DNA from: an uncultured Lachnospiraceae bacterium
GTDB taxonomy: Bacteria > Bacillota > Clostridia > Lachnospirales > Lachnospiraceae
Direction of reading: 5' to 3'
DNA: 36,978 bases
NCBI GenBank assembly: GCA_947630595.1
Contig: CANRIG010000027.1
Coordinates: 1-36,978 of the forward strand
The notes under the pieces were generated by a model. The model did no database searches, had not been told where the DNA came from, and saw only the letters and a program-made list of their open reading frames with translations. Shown here piece by piece: positions 1 to 8,663 of this stretch. How positions within the stretch are numbered: position 1 is the first letter of the stretch; each line of letters starts with the position of its first letter. Made by a program: the position numbers and the translations under genes.

Positions 1-3000
1 TCAAACTCCACATCGTTTGTAAACGCATATCCGGCCGGTGCGCCTTCCTCATGGAGGACATATTTGCCAGGCGCCAGACCTTTGACCACCTTTGACTCGG
101 TTCCGGAAGTCCAGTCAAGCGTTTCGCCGTAAACGGTCACTGCGGCTTCTGTGCTGCCGTCTTCGTTGACTTTCAGAACCTGCAGGTGTGCGCCCGGAAG
201 CTCTTCTTCACCGGAGAGGGCTTTCTTGCTCAGTTCGATTTCGGTGGCGGTGTTAGTTACGGGTACGTCTGCCGTCACCACTTCACCATTTTCACCTGGC
301 TTATTGCTTACGCTAAAGGTTACCGGCTGTGCCTTGGTAAACCCGCCCGGTACGGAGGTCTCGGTCAGGGTGTAATCCCCTGCCGGAAGTCCGTAAATAA
401 TGTCAGATACATAGGATACTTGGGAGCCGTCGCTCTGCCTGTCATCCTGAGTCAGCGTGACAGTATACGGGAAAGCGGTTATCGGCCCGTTCCCGGATGC
501 GGTTTCATTCCCGCTTGCCGCTTCACCCGAAGCGTCGCCTGTCGTGCTGCCTGCCGGTGTAATCTCGAAAGTAATGGACTCGCCGTCTTTCAGTTCGTAG
601 TTGTCCTCAAATGTCTTGGTTACCCGAGTCTGGGTCAGAGAGTCGTTGATGATAATTGTGCCATCCTCATCCGTCAGACCATCATCATCAACGCTCACCA
701 CGCCGTACTCATCTACGGAGAAAGTGATGGAGTTTGCAAACACATAGCCTTCCGGTGCTATGGTTTCTTCCAGGATATAGGAGTAGCCGCCGACAATCTT
801 ATCGCCGAAGTCCTTTGTCTCCCCGGATTTTGATACCCAGCTGTCAATTTCCTGATCTTTACTGTACAGCAGGTTGTCGTTTGCATCATAGATGTCTTCC
901 GCGGCTTTCAGGACAATGGTTGCGCCATCCACTTCCTTATCGTTTGTGATATCCTTCTTGTTGACGTTCAGTTTAATATCGTCATCTGTAAATGGCCCAT
1001 TATAAAGGTTTGTTAAATCTATGACTGTTTCGGAATCATGCCCACTTGCTTCCACAGAAAATGAATATCTGTTTCCGTCCGCCGGAATACTGTAGCCTTT
1101 TGGCGCTTCGAGCTCCTTAACATAATAGTCACCTGCTGGAATATCCTGCGTAAATTCAGCTATACCACCGTCTGTAGTAACTGCTGTACCGAGCCATGTA
1201 TCCGCCTGAGCTAATTCGCTGCCATTGCTTTCGATAGCTGACCCAGCAAACAGGCCAAATTTTGCGCCTGCCAATGGAATGCCGTCAGAACTTTCTTTTG
1301 ACAATGTCACTTTGACATGCTGACGCATATTTTTGAGTGCAAAGTCACTTCCGGAAAGATTTACAGTATAATCTGATTTGCCTTCTTCTGGAATAAGCCC
1401 CTCTACAACAAACGGTTTCATTGGAACATAACCGTCCGGAGTATTGATTTCTCCTAACCAGTAAGTGCCAATTCTTATATCTGAGCGTCCGCCTTCTCCA
1501 TTATCATTTGTTGTAATTGTATAAAGTGCCTTATCTGCATTCCCTTCTTTTGCTTCTTTCTCACTTGCAAACAGACCAAATTCAATTCCAGCTCCTGGAC
1601 CATATGAATCATATATGAAAGTCTTGTTGCCATCATCGCCTTCGATACTGGAAAGCTGTTGTAAGAGTTTTTCCAAAGTCAGCTTTCCTCTGATCGGCGC
1701 GTCAGAAACCTCAACAGAAACCTGGGAAACCACATTGTCGGGTGCTTCTGCTCCCACTGTACCAACTGGAAACTCGACAGGAGTTTTATTCAGTTGATAG
1801 CCGAGAGGTTCTTTCACTTCCTCTACCTGGTAAGTGCCGGTTTCCAGATATACAATTTCTTCAACTTCACCGTTCTCACCGGATATAAAATGGTGTGCAC
1901 TCCCTTGATCTGAAATCCATCCTCTACCGTCGAAGTATTTATTGACGGTATTTCCGTTTCTGTCAGTCAGCCACTTTACAATAAATTCTGCGCCGGCAAG
2001 AGATGTACCTGGGCCAACAACTTTGTCGGCAGCTGCATCCACTTTTTTTATTTTCAATGAAGCTTTGAACAGTCCGTTTTCAAAAGTGTGTGTATATTCT
2101 ATTTCCGGATTCTTCTTATAATCTTTCTTGATTTCAACTGTCCATGTTTCATCGGATTTTATATATCCAGCGGGAGCTTTGGTTTCTTTTACATAGTAGG
2201 TACCATACTCCAACAGATCAGAGGTCGCTTCGCCAGCTTCATTTGTTATAAGAGCTATTCCTACTTGGGTGCTGCAGTCTGAATCGCTGAAAATGCTAAA
2301 CTCTGCGCCTCCTAAAGGTATATCCTGCCCTGGCTGGTCGCCAGCAGAACTGCCCGTACCTTTTTTCACAATGTGAATCCGATTTTTAATAATCTCATCT
2401 GATACCTTTGCTTGAGCAGGAATGACTGTAGTTGTACCACTGTACAAATTTACAGTGACCTTTTTAACCGTATCACTGAGCGTATAACCTTCTGGCTCTT
2501 TTATTTCTTTTAAATATACATCCATTGTAGTTTGAGATGCAGAAGGAATATCCGTTTCAAAGGCCAAACTACCTTTGCCCTCAGCGTCCGTTACAATTTT
2601 TCCTATGAACGATCCTTCAACAATAGTATTTTCATTTTCGTTACCTTCTTCGTATACACCGTATTCTGCACCTGCAAGTGTTGTACTTGGATTTGTTTCA
2701 TCTGCAGTTTTTATAAGCTCTATACTTGCATGCAGTTTATCGGGACTATTTTTAATATAACCATCTGCACTGATACTATCACCCAAAACAGCTGGATCTG
2801 AATATGTCACGGGAATTCGACTGTCAGGGGCAATATATCCTGCTGGTACGGTTTCCTGAAGATAAACCATTCTACCAGAGACTTTATCACTGGCAAATTC
2901 AGCATATGCCTTCCCGTCTTCACCTGTAGTGATAGAACCAAGTGGAGTGCCGCCAGTTTCCACAGGATACACATCAAATCTAACATTCGGCATCAAAGCT

Positions 3001-6000
3001 TTATCATAACCATCCTGTTTTTGAATACGAATAGCTACTTTGGTGCGTGTAAAATTAATTGATAACTCTTGGGTTACTGCTGCTGTGTATGCAGAAGTTC
3101 CAAGTGTTTGATACTTCTTATATTGACCTGTTTGATTGACCAATACTGGTTGCCAGTCTCCGGGGCCAGTAAAAGTAACGCTAAATGTGCCTGCACTAAC
3201 GCCGCCTGCCATGTCTGAAAAGTCTTTCTGACATAAAAACTGGAATTTCTGACCAGCGTTTAATTTGACAGAGTTTCCCCCAAAATACCTGTTCCCATTA
3301 TTATCAACACAATCCAAACCTGCTGGGACTGTGAAGCTAATATATGCGTTCTGTACAACAAACCATGAAGAACCTGCAGATGAAATCGTATAGCTACCTG
3401 CTACTGCATTTCCATCTTCTAGTTTTAATAATGGCAGTTCTCCATTCTCATTGGTCATTCCTCCAGATACTCCACTCATATTTACAAGAGCGTTGTACCA
3501 TGCTTTTGCAAGACTTCTTCCAGCATCAGAGACACCATATCCTGAGCTGGAAAAGTCTCCATCTTCGCTATTATTTCCGCCTCCCCAGCCATTATGACTT
3601 TCGTCATATGTCCACTCGTAATAACGATGAGAAGCTGCAATATGAGTAAGAACATAGTAAAAATTATTAATTATATTTTGATCTCCACAATCTAATATCG
3701 ATGCAAATTCAGAATTGCGAATTAATGCATCTAAAGTATTTTTTCCCGTAGGATTAAATCCTGGACCACCATAACCATAATACAATACCTTTTGCAGTTT
3801 GGAATCATTTAGTAGTTCTGAGTCTTCATATGTACCTTCCAAAGTGGAAGCAAGTCTGGACTGCAGGCAGTATGCAATCATCTCTTCTGTTATATCATCA
3901 TTCCCATCATTCCATTTCACATCAACTTTAAAAATAGTTGTTCCATAATAACTAGTTGTTCCATCATCATTTTTGAAAGGCGTTCCAAATAGTTCACCAT
4001 CTTTACCATATTGATTGAAAGTATCATAATCAATCGATTCTTCGTGAGATTTTACACGGGCCGAAACAATTGTTGAAAAACTCCCTACATCAAATCCAAT
4101 TAGGTTAATTTCATTATTTGCAGTTGTGCTGATGGTGTCCGTTACATCTTCTACGACATTTGTCTGTTCATTGATATGGTAGGTAACGTATTCATCGGTT
4201 TCCGAGTCCATATCGCCAAAGATCGGCTGTTTGTAGCGCATAACTACACGGACATTTCCTGCTTCCGGCTCAATCCGTTCGCCATTCGCTTCAAAATAGA
4301 CGTCATAGCAAACAAATTCCTCAAATATTTTTTCTTCACTGCCCATCTGCGACTCGATCGCCGTTACCGCTTCATTATAGCCTGCGCTGCCCTCCGGCAG
4401 ATAAGATGCTTTCAGCACTGCATCCTGCGGCAGGTTCGCATCCGGCTGTGCAGTGGCAACGATAACAACCCTTCCGTCCTCATAGCGGAAATCTGTTTTC
4501 GGTTCTTCTTTCATCGCTTCTGCAGTTACTGTCACTGTAATTCCATCTGCCGGAATATCTTCGATCGTATATTCGCCGGCAGCGTCTGCAGTTTCCGGAG
4601 TCTTGCCATTTTCAGAAACATCCGCAGTTTCCTCATCTGTATCTGCTTTTTGCACATCTGCATGGTCAGATGTTACTTCTGTGATGGTATAGCCTTCCTC
4701 CGCAGTTACCGTGAATGTGATCGCTCCGTCTGTCGCCGCCACATCCGCATTTGTGACATCCTCGCCGTCTACAGTGACAGCTGCGCCTTCGTTTACCGAA
4801 AAGGTCACCGTCGGTTCTTCGGCAAGTTCTGTTTCAGATTCAGTCTCAGACTCAGATTCCGACTCCAGTTCAGACATCGGCTCCATCCCGGAAAGATCCG
4901 CCTCGCTTTCCGTCAGCGGTTCTGTCTCCGCCTCCGTACTTTCGGTCTCGTCCGCAGCCGCCGTAACGGTCACGATAAAGCTCTCCTCATAAATAACGCC
5001 ATCCGCTTTGTAACCGTGGGAAACCGTTGTGGTTCCTTCCGCCACCGCGCGGATATGGCCGAGCGCCCCGGTGCTGTCCCCCAGTATTTCCACCGGTCCG
5101 TCTTTCAGCGCCAGCCAGGAGTGGTCGCTGCCCTCGTAGCCGTTTAAGTAGGCCTCGTCGCCCACCTGCAGGATCGGCTGGTGCAGGTCAACGATGAATT
5201 CCTGTTCGTTCGTCTCGGATTCAAGTTCCGTCTCGTCCGTGATTTCCAGGTAGGAAACATTGATCTCAATGTTCTTTATAATATGTTCAACTTTGTATTC
5301 ATTCTTTTCTTCGTTTTCGGTCTTCGGTACTTCCTTGTCCTCGACCTTCACGTGGTCTACCTTGTAGCCTTCGTCCGGCACTACCTTGAATACGAACGTG
5401 CCGTCTTTTTCTACTTCCTTATAATAATCCTTAATCTCGATGTCCTGCTCGATGCCTTCCTCGTCTTTGACGCGGATGGTGCCGTGTTCGTCGGCCTTCT
5501 CACCAAACTCGATGCGGTAGGTGATTTCCTCGGTTTCTTCTTCGCCCTCGGTCAGTTCCTCCGTCTCCGTTTCCCCTGCCGTTTCGCTCTCTGTGCCCGG
5601 CTGGGTCTCATTCGGCGTAGACTGTTCCGTATTGTTCTGCGTATTTGCCGCTTGGCTTTCGGCCTCGCTCTGGCGGCTGGATTCCGCCTCGCTCTCAGCT
5701 TTTGCGCTGCTTTCGGCTTCGCTCTGCTTCCTTGCGTTTTCGCTCTGCGCATTGGACTCCGCTTCGTTCCTCAGCCTTTCGCTTTCCGCGTTGGACTCCT
5801 TTTCGCTCTGCTTGTTGGATTCCGCTTCGCTCTGCAGCCTCTCGCTCTCGGCGTTGGATTCCGCCTCGCTCTGCAGCCTCTCGCTCTCAGCGTTGGATTC
5901 CGCTTCGCTCCGCAGTCTTTCACTTTCCGCGTTGGATTCCGCTTCGCTCTGCAGTCTCTCGCTCTCGGCGTTGGATTCTGCTTCACTCTGCAGCCTCTCG

Positions 6001-6212
6001 CTCTCGGCGTTGGATTCTGCTTCGCTCTGCCTGTTGGATTCCGCTTCGCTCTGCAGTCTTGCCTGCTCGGATTCGTCCGTGTTCGACACGGTCGTAATCC
6101 CGCTCTCAGTTGACGCCTCGCCTGCGCTGGTCACGATGCCGTTCTGCAGAAGCATGGTCGCCGTCAGCAGAATCGCCAGTGCACGTTTCCATTTTGCATT
6201 CATTCTCCTCAT
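1..6212 (-). CDS. Giant SpaA/Cna-B-type surface adhesin (partial, C-terminus outside window)
   Basis: The minus-strand frame is open from the ATG at 6212 to the window edge, giving 2070 visible codons. An AGGAGG ribosome binding site lies 8 nt upstream of the start. In order: a signal peptide (about residues 1-34, basic start then ALAILLTATMLLQ); a Ser/Glu/Ala/Asn-rich 13-residue repeat stalk (about 50-190); acidic Thr/Glu linkers with beta-rich modules; a thioester-domain-like module with YCLQ at 781-784 and THIAAS at 856-861; and from about residue 1050 a series of Cna-B/SpaA-like modules. At least nine modules carry the closing L-x-E-x-x-x-P-x-G-Y signature, for example LQETVPAGY, VKETKAPAGY and LHEEGAPAGY. 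The family builds isopeptide-stabilised cell-wall stalks and host-binding adhesins. The sortase signal would lie beyond position 1. The middle (about 1000-4100) is clearly more AT-rich than the neighbouring operons, which fits an exchanged accessory gene. Family assignment is sure; the ligand is unknown. Confidence 0.9.
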   Translation of the reverse strand, partial: MRRMNAKWKRALAILLTATMLLQNGIVTSAGEASTESGITTVSNTDESEQARLQSEAESNRQSEAESNAESERLQSEAESNAESERLQSEAESNAESERLRSEAESNAESERLQSEAESNAESERLQSEAESNKQSEKESNAESERLRNEAESNAQSENARKQSEAESSAKAESEAESSRQSEAESQAANTQNNTEQSTPNETQPGTESETAGETETEELTEGEEETEEITYRIEFGEKADEHGTIRVKDEEGIEQDIEIKDYYKEVEKDGTFVFKVVPDEGYKVDHVKVEDKEVPKTENEEKNEYKVEHIIKNIEINVSYLEITDETELESETNEQEFIVDLHQPILQVGDEAYLNGYEGSDHSWLALKDGPVEILGDSTGALGHIRAVAEGTTTVSHGYKADGVIYEESFIVTVTAAADETESTEAETEPLTESEADLSGMEPMSELESESESETESETELAEEPTVTFSVNEGAAVTVDGEDVTNADVAATDGAITFTVTAEEGYTITEVTSDHADVQKADTDEETADVSENGKTPETADAAGEYTIEDIPADGITVTVTAEAMKEEPKTDFRYEDGRVVIVATAQPDANLPQDAVLKASYLPEGSAGYNEAVTAIESQMGSEEKIFEEFVCYDVYFEANGERIEPEAGNVRVVMRYKQPIFGDMDSETDEYVTYHINEQTNVVEDVTDTISTTANNEINLIGFDVGSFSTIVSARVKSHEESIDYDTFNQYGKDGELFGTPFKNDDGTTSYYGTTIFKVDVKWNDGNDDITEEMIAYCLQSRLASTLEGTYEDSELLNDSKLQKVLYYGYGGPGFNPTGKNTLDALIRNSEFASILDCGDQNIINNFYYVLTHIAASHRYYEWTYDESHNGWGGGNNSEDGDFSSSGYGVSDAGRSLAKAWYNALVNMSGVSGGMTNENGELPLLKLEDGNAVAGSYTISSAGSSWFVVQNAYISFTVPAGLDCVDNNGNRYFGGNSVKLNAGQKFQFLCQKDFSDMAGGVSAGTFSVTFTGPGDWQPVLVNQTGQYKKYQTLGTSAYTAAVTQELSINFTRTKVAIRIQKQDGYDKALMPNVRFDVYPVETGGTPLGSITTGEDGKAYAEFASDKVSGRMVYLQETVPAGYIAPDSRIPVTYSDPAVLGDSISADGYIKNSPDKLHASIELIKTADETNPSTTLAGAEYGVYEEGNENENTIVEGSFIGKIVTDAEGKGSLAFETDIPSASQTTMDVYLKEIKEPEGYTLSDTVKKVTVNLYSGTTTVIPAQAKVSDEIIKNRIHIVKKGTGSSAGDQPGQDIPLGGAEFSIFSDSDCSTQVGIALITNEAGEATSDLLEYGTYYVKETKAPAGYIKSDETWTVEIKKDYKKNPEIEYTHTFENGLFKASLKIKKVDAAADKVVGPGTSLAGAEFIVKWLTDRNGNTVNKYFDGRGWISDQGSAHHFISGENGEVEEIVYLETGTYQVEEVKEPLGYQLNKTPVEFPVGTVGAEAPDNVVSQVSVEVSDAPIRGKLTLEKLLQQLSSIEGDDGNKTFIYDSYGPGAGIEFGLFASEKEAKEGNADKALYTITTNDNGEGGRSDIRIGTYWLGEINTPDGYVPMKPFVVEGLIPEEGKSDYTVNLSGSDFALKNMRQHVKVTLSKESSDGIPLAGAKFGLFAGSAIESNGSELAQADTWLGTAVTTDGGIAEFTQDIPAGDYYVKELEAPKGYSIPADGNRYSFSVEASGHDSETVIDLTNLYNGPFTDDDIKLNVNKKDITNDKEVDGATIVLKAAEDIYDANDNLLYSKDQEIDSWVSKSGETKDFGDKIVGGYSYILEETIAPEGYVFANSITFSVDEYGVVSVDDDGLTDEDGTIIINDSLTQTRVTKTFEDNYELKDGESITFEITPAGSTTGDASGEAASGNETASGNGPITAFPYTVTLTQDDRQSDGSQVSYVSDIIYGLPAGDYTLTETSVPGGFTKAQPVTFSVSNKPGENGEVVTADVPVTNTATEIELSKKALSGEEELPGAHLQVLKVNEDGSTEAAVTVYGETLDWTSGTESKVVKGLAPGKYVLHEEGAPAGYAFTNDVEF
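5752..6069 (-). repeat. 39-bp tandem repeats encoding a 13-residue stalk unit
   Basis: Within the adhesin gene, near-identical 39-bp units follow each other: 5815-5853, 5854-5892, 5893-5931, 5932-5970 and 5971-6009. Each encodes a 13-residue block of the type SEAESNAESERLQ. Shorter 24-bp units (5791-5814 and 6010-6033) flank them and keep the frame, as both lengths are multiples of three. More diverged copies continue towards 5640. The encoded segment is highly charged and Ser-rich, and would act as an extended or helical spacer just after the signal peptide. Copy number is likely to vary between strains. Confidence 0.9.
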
Positions 6213-6824
6213 TTTACTTTCCTCCTTACTTACCAGTCTAACCTTTATTTTCAACAACCTGACACGGTTGGAATCTGGAATAAAAATGTATAAATATTAA
6301 ATTTCTACACTCTATATTCATTCGGGGCCGATTTTGGCCTTTCCCTTGTTTTCCCCTTGTTTTTTTGAGTGTCGAAATCGCTGGAAGCCCCGATTTTACG
6401 GGCTTTTTTGAGTCAGTATGCAAATGTGGATTTGCTGACTGATTTTTGGAAAAAGCCCGTATTTACGGGGTTTTCCGGGCGTTTGGGAAGGGAAAAAGCA
6501 GATTTCTTCCCTTATTTTTTCCCTTACGGGGACTTTTTCCCGAAAAACGGGAAGTTCCGAAAACGCCCTGTTTACGGGAAATTCCGGGGTTTTTGAGGGA
6601 GAAAATTTTTCCCTTGGAATCCCCTTATTTTTCGTTGGATTGTGGTCTGGAAAGTAGGTTTTTGTGCAGTTCGATGAAAATGGCAGAAGTGAAAAATGCT
6701 TTGCTGATTTCGCGGGAATAACACGTTATGTAAACTAAATATTGTAAAATCGGGTGAAGCAGGAGAGTTATATTAAAAAATTAAGATGAATAATTATGAA
6801 ATGGAAATAATAAAGAAGTTATTT
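6213..6824. other. Intergenic region with an array of small G/C hairpins upstream of the adhesin
   Basis: No gene is supported here. On the minus strand (adhesin sense) the region 6386-6600 carries several short dyads built on a CCCGTAAA-like word: AAGCCC/GGGCTT at about 6385-6406, CCCGT-ATTT-ACGGG at 6456-6469, TTCCCG-(5 nt)-CGGGAA at about 6537-6553, and copies of (T/C)TTACGGG at 6395, 6462, 6523 and 6571. Several are followed by T-rich stretches in the adhesin direction, so they could act as weak attenuators in a long leader or be repeated protein sites. A 12-bp palindrome, ATAACACGTTAT, lies at 6718-6729. I could not find a convincing promoter for the adhesin. Confidence 0.5.
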
Positions 6825-6869
6825 AACGGCCGCCCCGTGATGAAATGAATTCTGGTCGGAGCGGCCGTT
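6825..6869 (-). terminator. Terminator downstream of the Rpn-family gene
   Basis: A 9-bp perfect stem (AACGGCCGC at 6825-6833 with GCGGCCGTT at 6861-6869) encloses a loop that contains a further CCG/CGG pairing. It starts 40 bp after the stop codon of the minus-strand gene and is followed on that strand by a T/A-rich tract. On the plus strand it is followed by TTTGCTTT, so it may work both ways. Confidence 0.7.
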
Positions 6870-6908
6870 TTGCTTTATCTTACGTATCAGGAAATTCGTT
6901 TCGGAACA

Positions 6909-8018
6909 TTACCGGTTCAGCTGCTTCTCAAGTTCGACAATGCGCTGCTCAAGATTTCGGATGATATGATTGTATTCCTGAATCTGTTTTTGCTGGTTGT
7001 CAAGCTTTGTTTTCTGACTTTCGATCGTAGCTTTCTGGTCATCGATTTTCGCTTTCTTGCTGTCGTTTTCCGCTTTCAAGTGATCGATTACATCTTTCTG
7101 TTTGTCAATATCAGCCTTTTGTTTGTCAATGTCGGCCTGCATCTCGTCGATCATGTACTGTACGGTATTCCGGTCAAGAATACGCAGTTCTTCTGAAAAC
7201 ATCTCCATCACCCTCTCCACATTCTGGCACAGACGGTATACGTCTTCATACATGGGCCTGAATTCCGGGTAAGCCCCGAGCAGCCGGAGGATGATCTCCG
7301 GGTCGTCCTGGCTGAGGAACGCAAGCCATGCTTCGGTCTCGTTGCTGACATCTTTATTCTGAATGTTCTGCCCGAAAATGTCAAGCGGTATGAACAGGTA
7401 TTTCTGCAGGAGTTCCATTCGGAGGCCGGTGTTGGAGCGCTGCTCGAAATAGTGCAGGTAATCCTCCGGAAACTCCCGGAATCCTCCGGTGCTGTTCTCG
7501 ATAAAGATGATGGTGTAGACTTCCTTGACCTCCAGATAGCTGAATTTTTTCTTTCGCCGGTCGCGGATTCGCTTGTACTGGCGCAGCAGGAGATCGGCGG
7601 AGTAGCAGGCGCTGCGCTGGCCGGGGAAGGCGTAGCCGATTTTCTGCGCTTCTACATCGGCCAGGCTGCCGTCGTCGAGCTGCACGATGATGTCCATGAT
7701 CAGCAGGGAACTCTCGTCGGCGATGCGCGCAGAATCGCCCGGCAGGACCTGCTTGATGGTTACATGCCTTCCAAGCAGGACGGAGAGCAGCCGGTTGAGC
7801 CGCTCGGGAGTGTACTCGGGGCTGAGGATTTCCTTAAAGAAGAAATCGTACAGCAGCTTGACGCCGCGGACCCCGGTGCAGAAATCGAGAAATTCCTTCT
7901 GCTGGTATGGCTGCCAGCTGTCAAACTGCTGTCTGAGGGAAGGGGTGGACTGAATCTGTTCCAGCAGGGCTTCTCTTTCGTGAATCATGGGAAAATGCTG
8001 TTTCAGTTTGCTTGTCAT
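6909..8018 (-). CDS. Rpn-family recombination-promoting nuclease / putative transposase (PD-(D/E)XK)
   Basis: A 369-residue protein starting at ATG 8018 behind a GAGGAGG ribosome binding site. The N-terminal part (about 40-270) matches the PDDEXK_2/Rpn family: a short LLYDFFFKEI lead-in, an acidic residue in LLIMDIIVQ (Asp109), and the ADVEAQ motif (Glu123, Gln125) of the PD-(D/E)XK core. Family members are DNA endonucleases that promote RecA-independent recombination or derive from transposases; many occur as scattered multicopy genes. Residues about 285-369 form a long heptad-rich coiled coil with repeats such as ADIDKQK and ends in a leucine-rich segment, probably for self-association. No terminal inverted repeats are visible around it, so it stands as a single gene rather than an insertion sequence. 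Confidence 0.85.
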   Translation of the reverse strand: MTSKLKQHFPMIHEREALLEQIQSTPSLRQQFDSWQPYQQKEFLDFCTGVRGVKLLYDFFFKEILSPEYTPERLNRLLSVLLGRHVTIKQVLPGDSARIADESSLLIMDIIVQLDDGSLADVEAQKIGYAFPGQRSACYSADLLLRQYKRIRDRRKKKFSYLEVKEVYTIIFIENSTGGFREFPEDYLHYFEQRSNTGLRMELLQKYLFIPLDIFGQNIQNKDVSNETEAWLAFLSQDDPEIILRLLGAYPEFRPMYEDVYRLCQNVERVMEMFSEELRILDRNTVQYMIDEMQADIDKQKADIDKQKDVIDHLKAENDSKKAKIDDQKATIESQKTKLDNQQKQIQEYNHIIRNLEQRIVELEKQLNR

Positions 8019-8080
8019 GGTACCTCCTCGGGATGAAACTTAAAATTATTTGATACACATTACATATAAAATGTGAATAT

Positions 8081-8109
8081 ATGATAACATAGTTTACCAA
8101 GGAATGCAA
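8081..8109 (-). promoter_or_regulatory. Promoter of the Rpn-family gene
   Basis: Reading the minus strand, TTGCAT (8109-8104) and TATCAT (8086-8081) are separated by 17 bp and lie about 65 bp upstream of the start codon. Confidence 0.6.
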
Positions 8110-8288
8110 GCAGACTCGTTCGACAAATTTCGACATTTATTCGGCAGACTTGTGTGGAAAGAATAAGATTACGTCATTTTGGGCAAAGAAAAAGAGATGG
8201 TCAAGGGAAAAGAGATACTTCGCTTCAATGAAAAATGCTGCTGTGAAAAATTGTACAAAAGCCGGATAAAAAACCCGCGAAAAACACA

Positions 8289-8317
8289 TTGACAACTCCA
8301 CTGGAATGTAGTATAGT
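8289..8317 (+). promoter_or_regulatory. trp operon promoter
   Basis: TTGACA at 8289-8294 and TATAGT at 8312-8317 with exactly 17 bp between them form a near-consensus sigma-A promoter. The start site would be near 8324, directly ahead of the T-box leader. Confidence 0.9.
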
Positions 8318-8323
8318 GTTAAA

Positions 8324-8626
8324 GAATTTAATACGTCAAACCGATGAAGCGGAAGTAACGGCAGTTATGCGCGCACAGAGAGTCCGGGAGGGTGAGAGCC
8401 GGGTGGAGATGCAGATTGTCAAATGGGCCGCGGAGGGCGCAGTCAAAGGCAGCGGGGCAGCAGCCGAGTATTCTGCGACGTGAGGCATACGTCAGTTGCA
8501 GGAGATATGATGGTATCTCGACGAGAGCACGGGCAAAGGAAATCTTCCGGGCCTGTGAAGCAGGGTGGCACCGCGGAAATGCATTTTCGTCCCTGGCAGA
8601 CATTCAGTCTGTCAGGGATTTTTTAT
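8324..8626 (+). ncRNA. Tryptophan T-box leader
   Basis: The leader has the classic T-box order. Stem I carries an AGAGAG element (about 8376-8381) and a GGGTGAGAG distal loop segment. A specifier region follows in which UGG (8424-8426) sits in the expected place, indicating tRNA-Trp. The T-box sequence AGGGTGGCACCGCGG is at 8562-8576. The bulge sequence UGGC can pair with a GCCA 3' end, which agrees with the G73 discriminator of bacterial tRNA-Trp. The terminator hairpin is at 8591-8624. Uncharged tRNA-Trp should favour the antiterminator and let transcription enter trpE. The specifier assignment is by alignment by eye to the family pattern. Confidence 0.93.
8591..8626 (+). terminator. Intrinsic terminator of the T-box leader
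   Basis: An 11-bp stem (CCCTGGCAGAC with GTCTGTCAGGG, one G-U pair) with a 5-nt loop is followed by ATTTTTTATG. Its 5' flank overlaps the TTCGTCCC segment expected to pair with the T-box sequence in the antiterminated state. Confidence 0.93.
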
Positions 8627-8663
8627 GCGCAGGCTGGAAATTTACAGTTCAAGGAGGCACAAT

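Noticed and set aside
186-6113. Many plus-strand open frames across the adhesin region
   Set aside because: They are low-complexity mirror images of the adhesin coding strand without ribosome binding sites or recognisable families.
6238-6721. Short open frames in the hairpin-rich intergenic region
   Set aside because: Their products are only Phe/Gly/Lys-rich translations of the CCCGTAAA-type repeats; no ribosome binding sites or family features.
6909-8018. Complete insertion sequence around the Rpn-family gene
   Set aside because: No terminal inverted repeats or target-site duplications were seen on either side.
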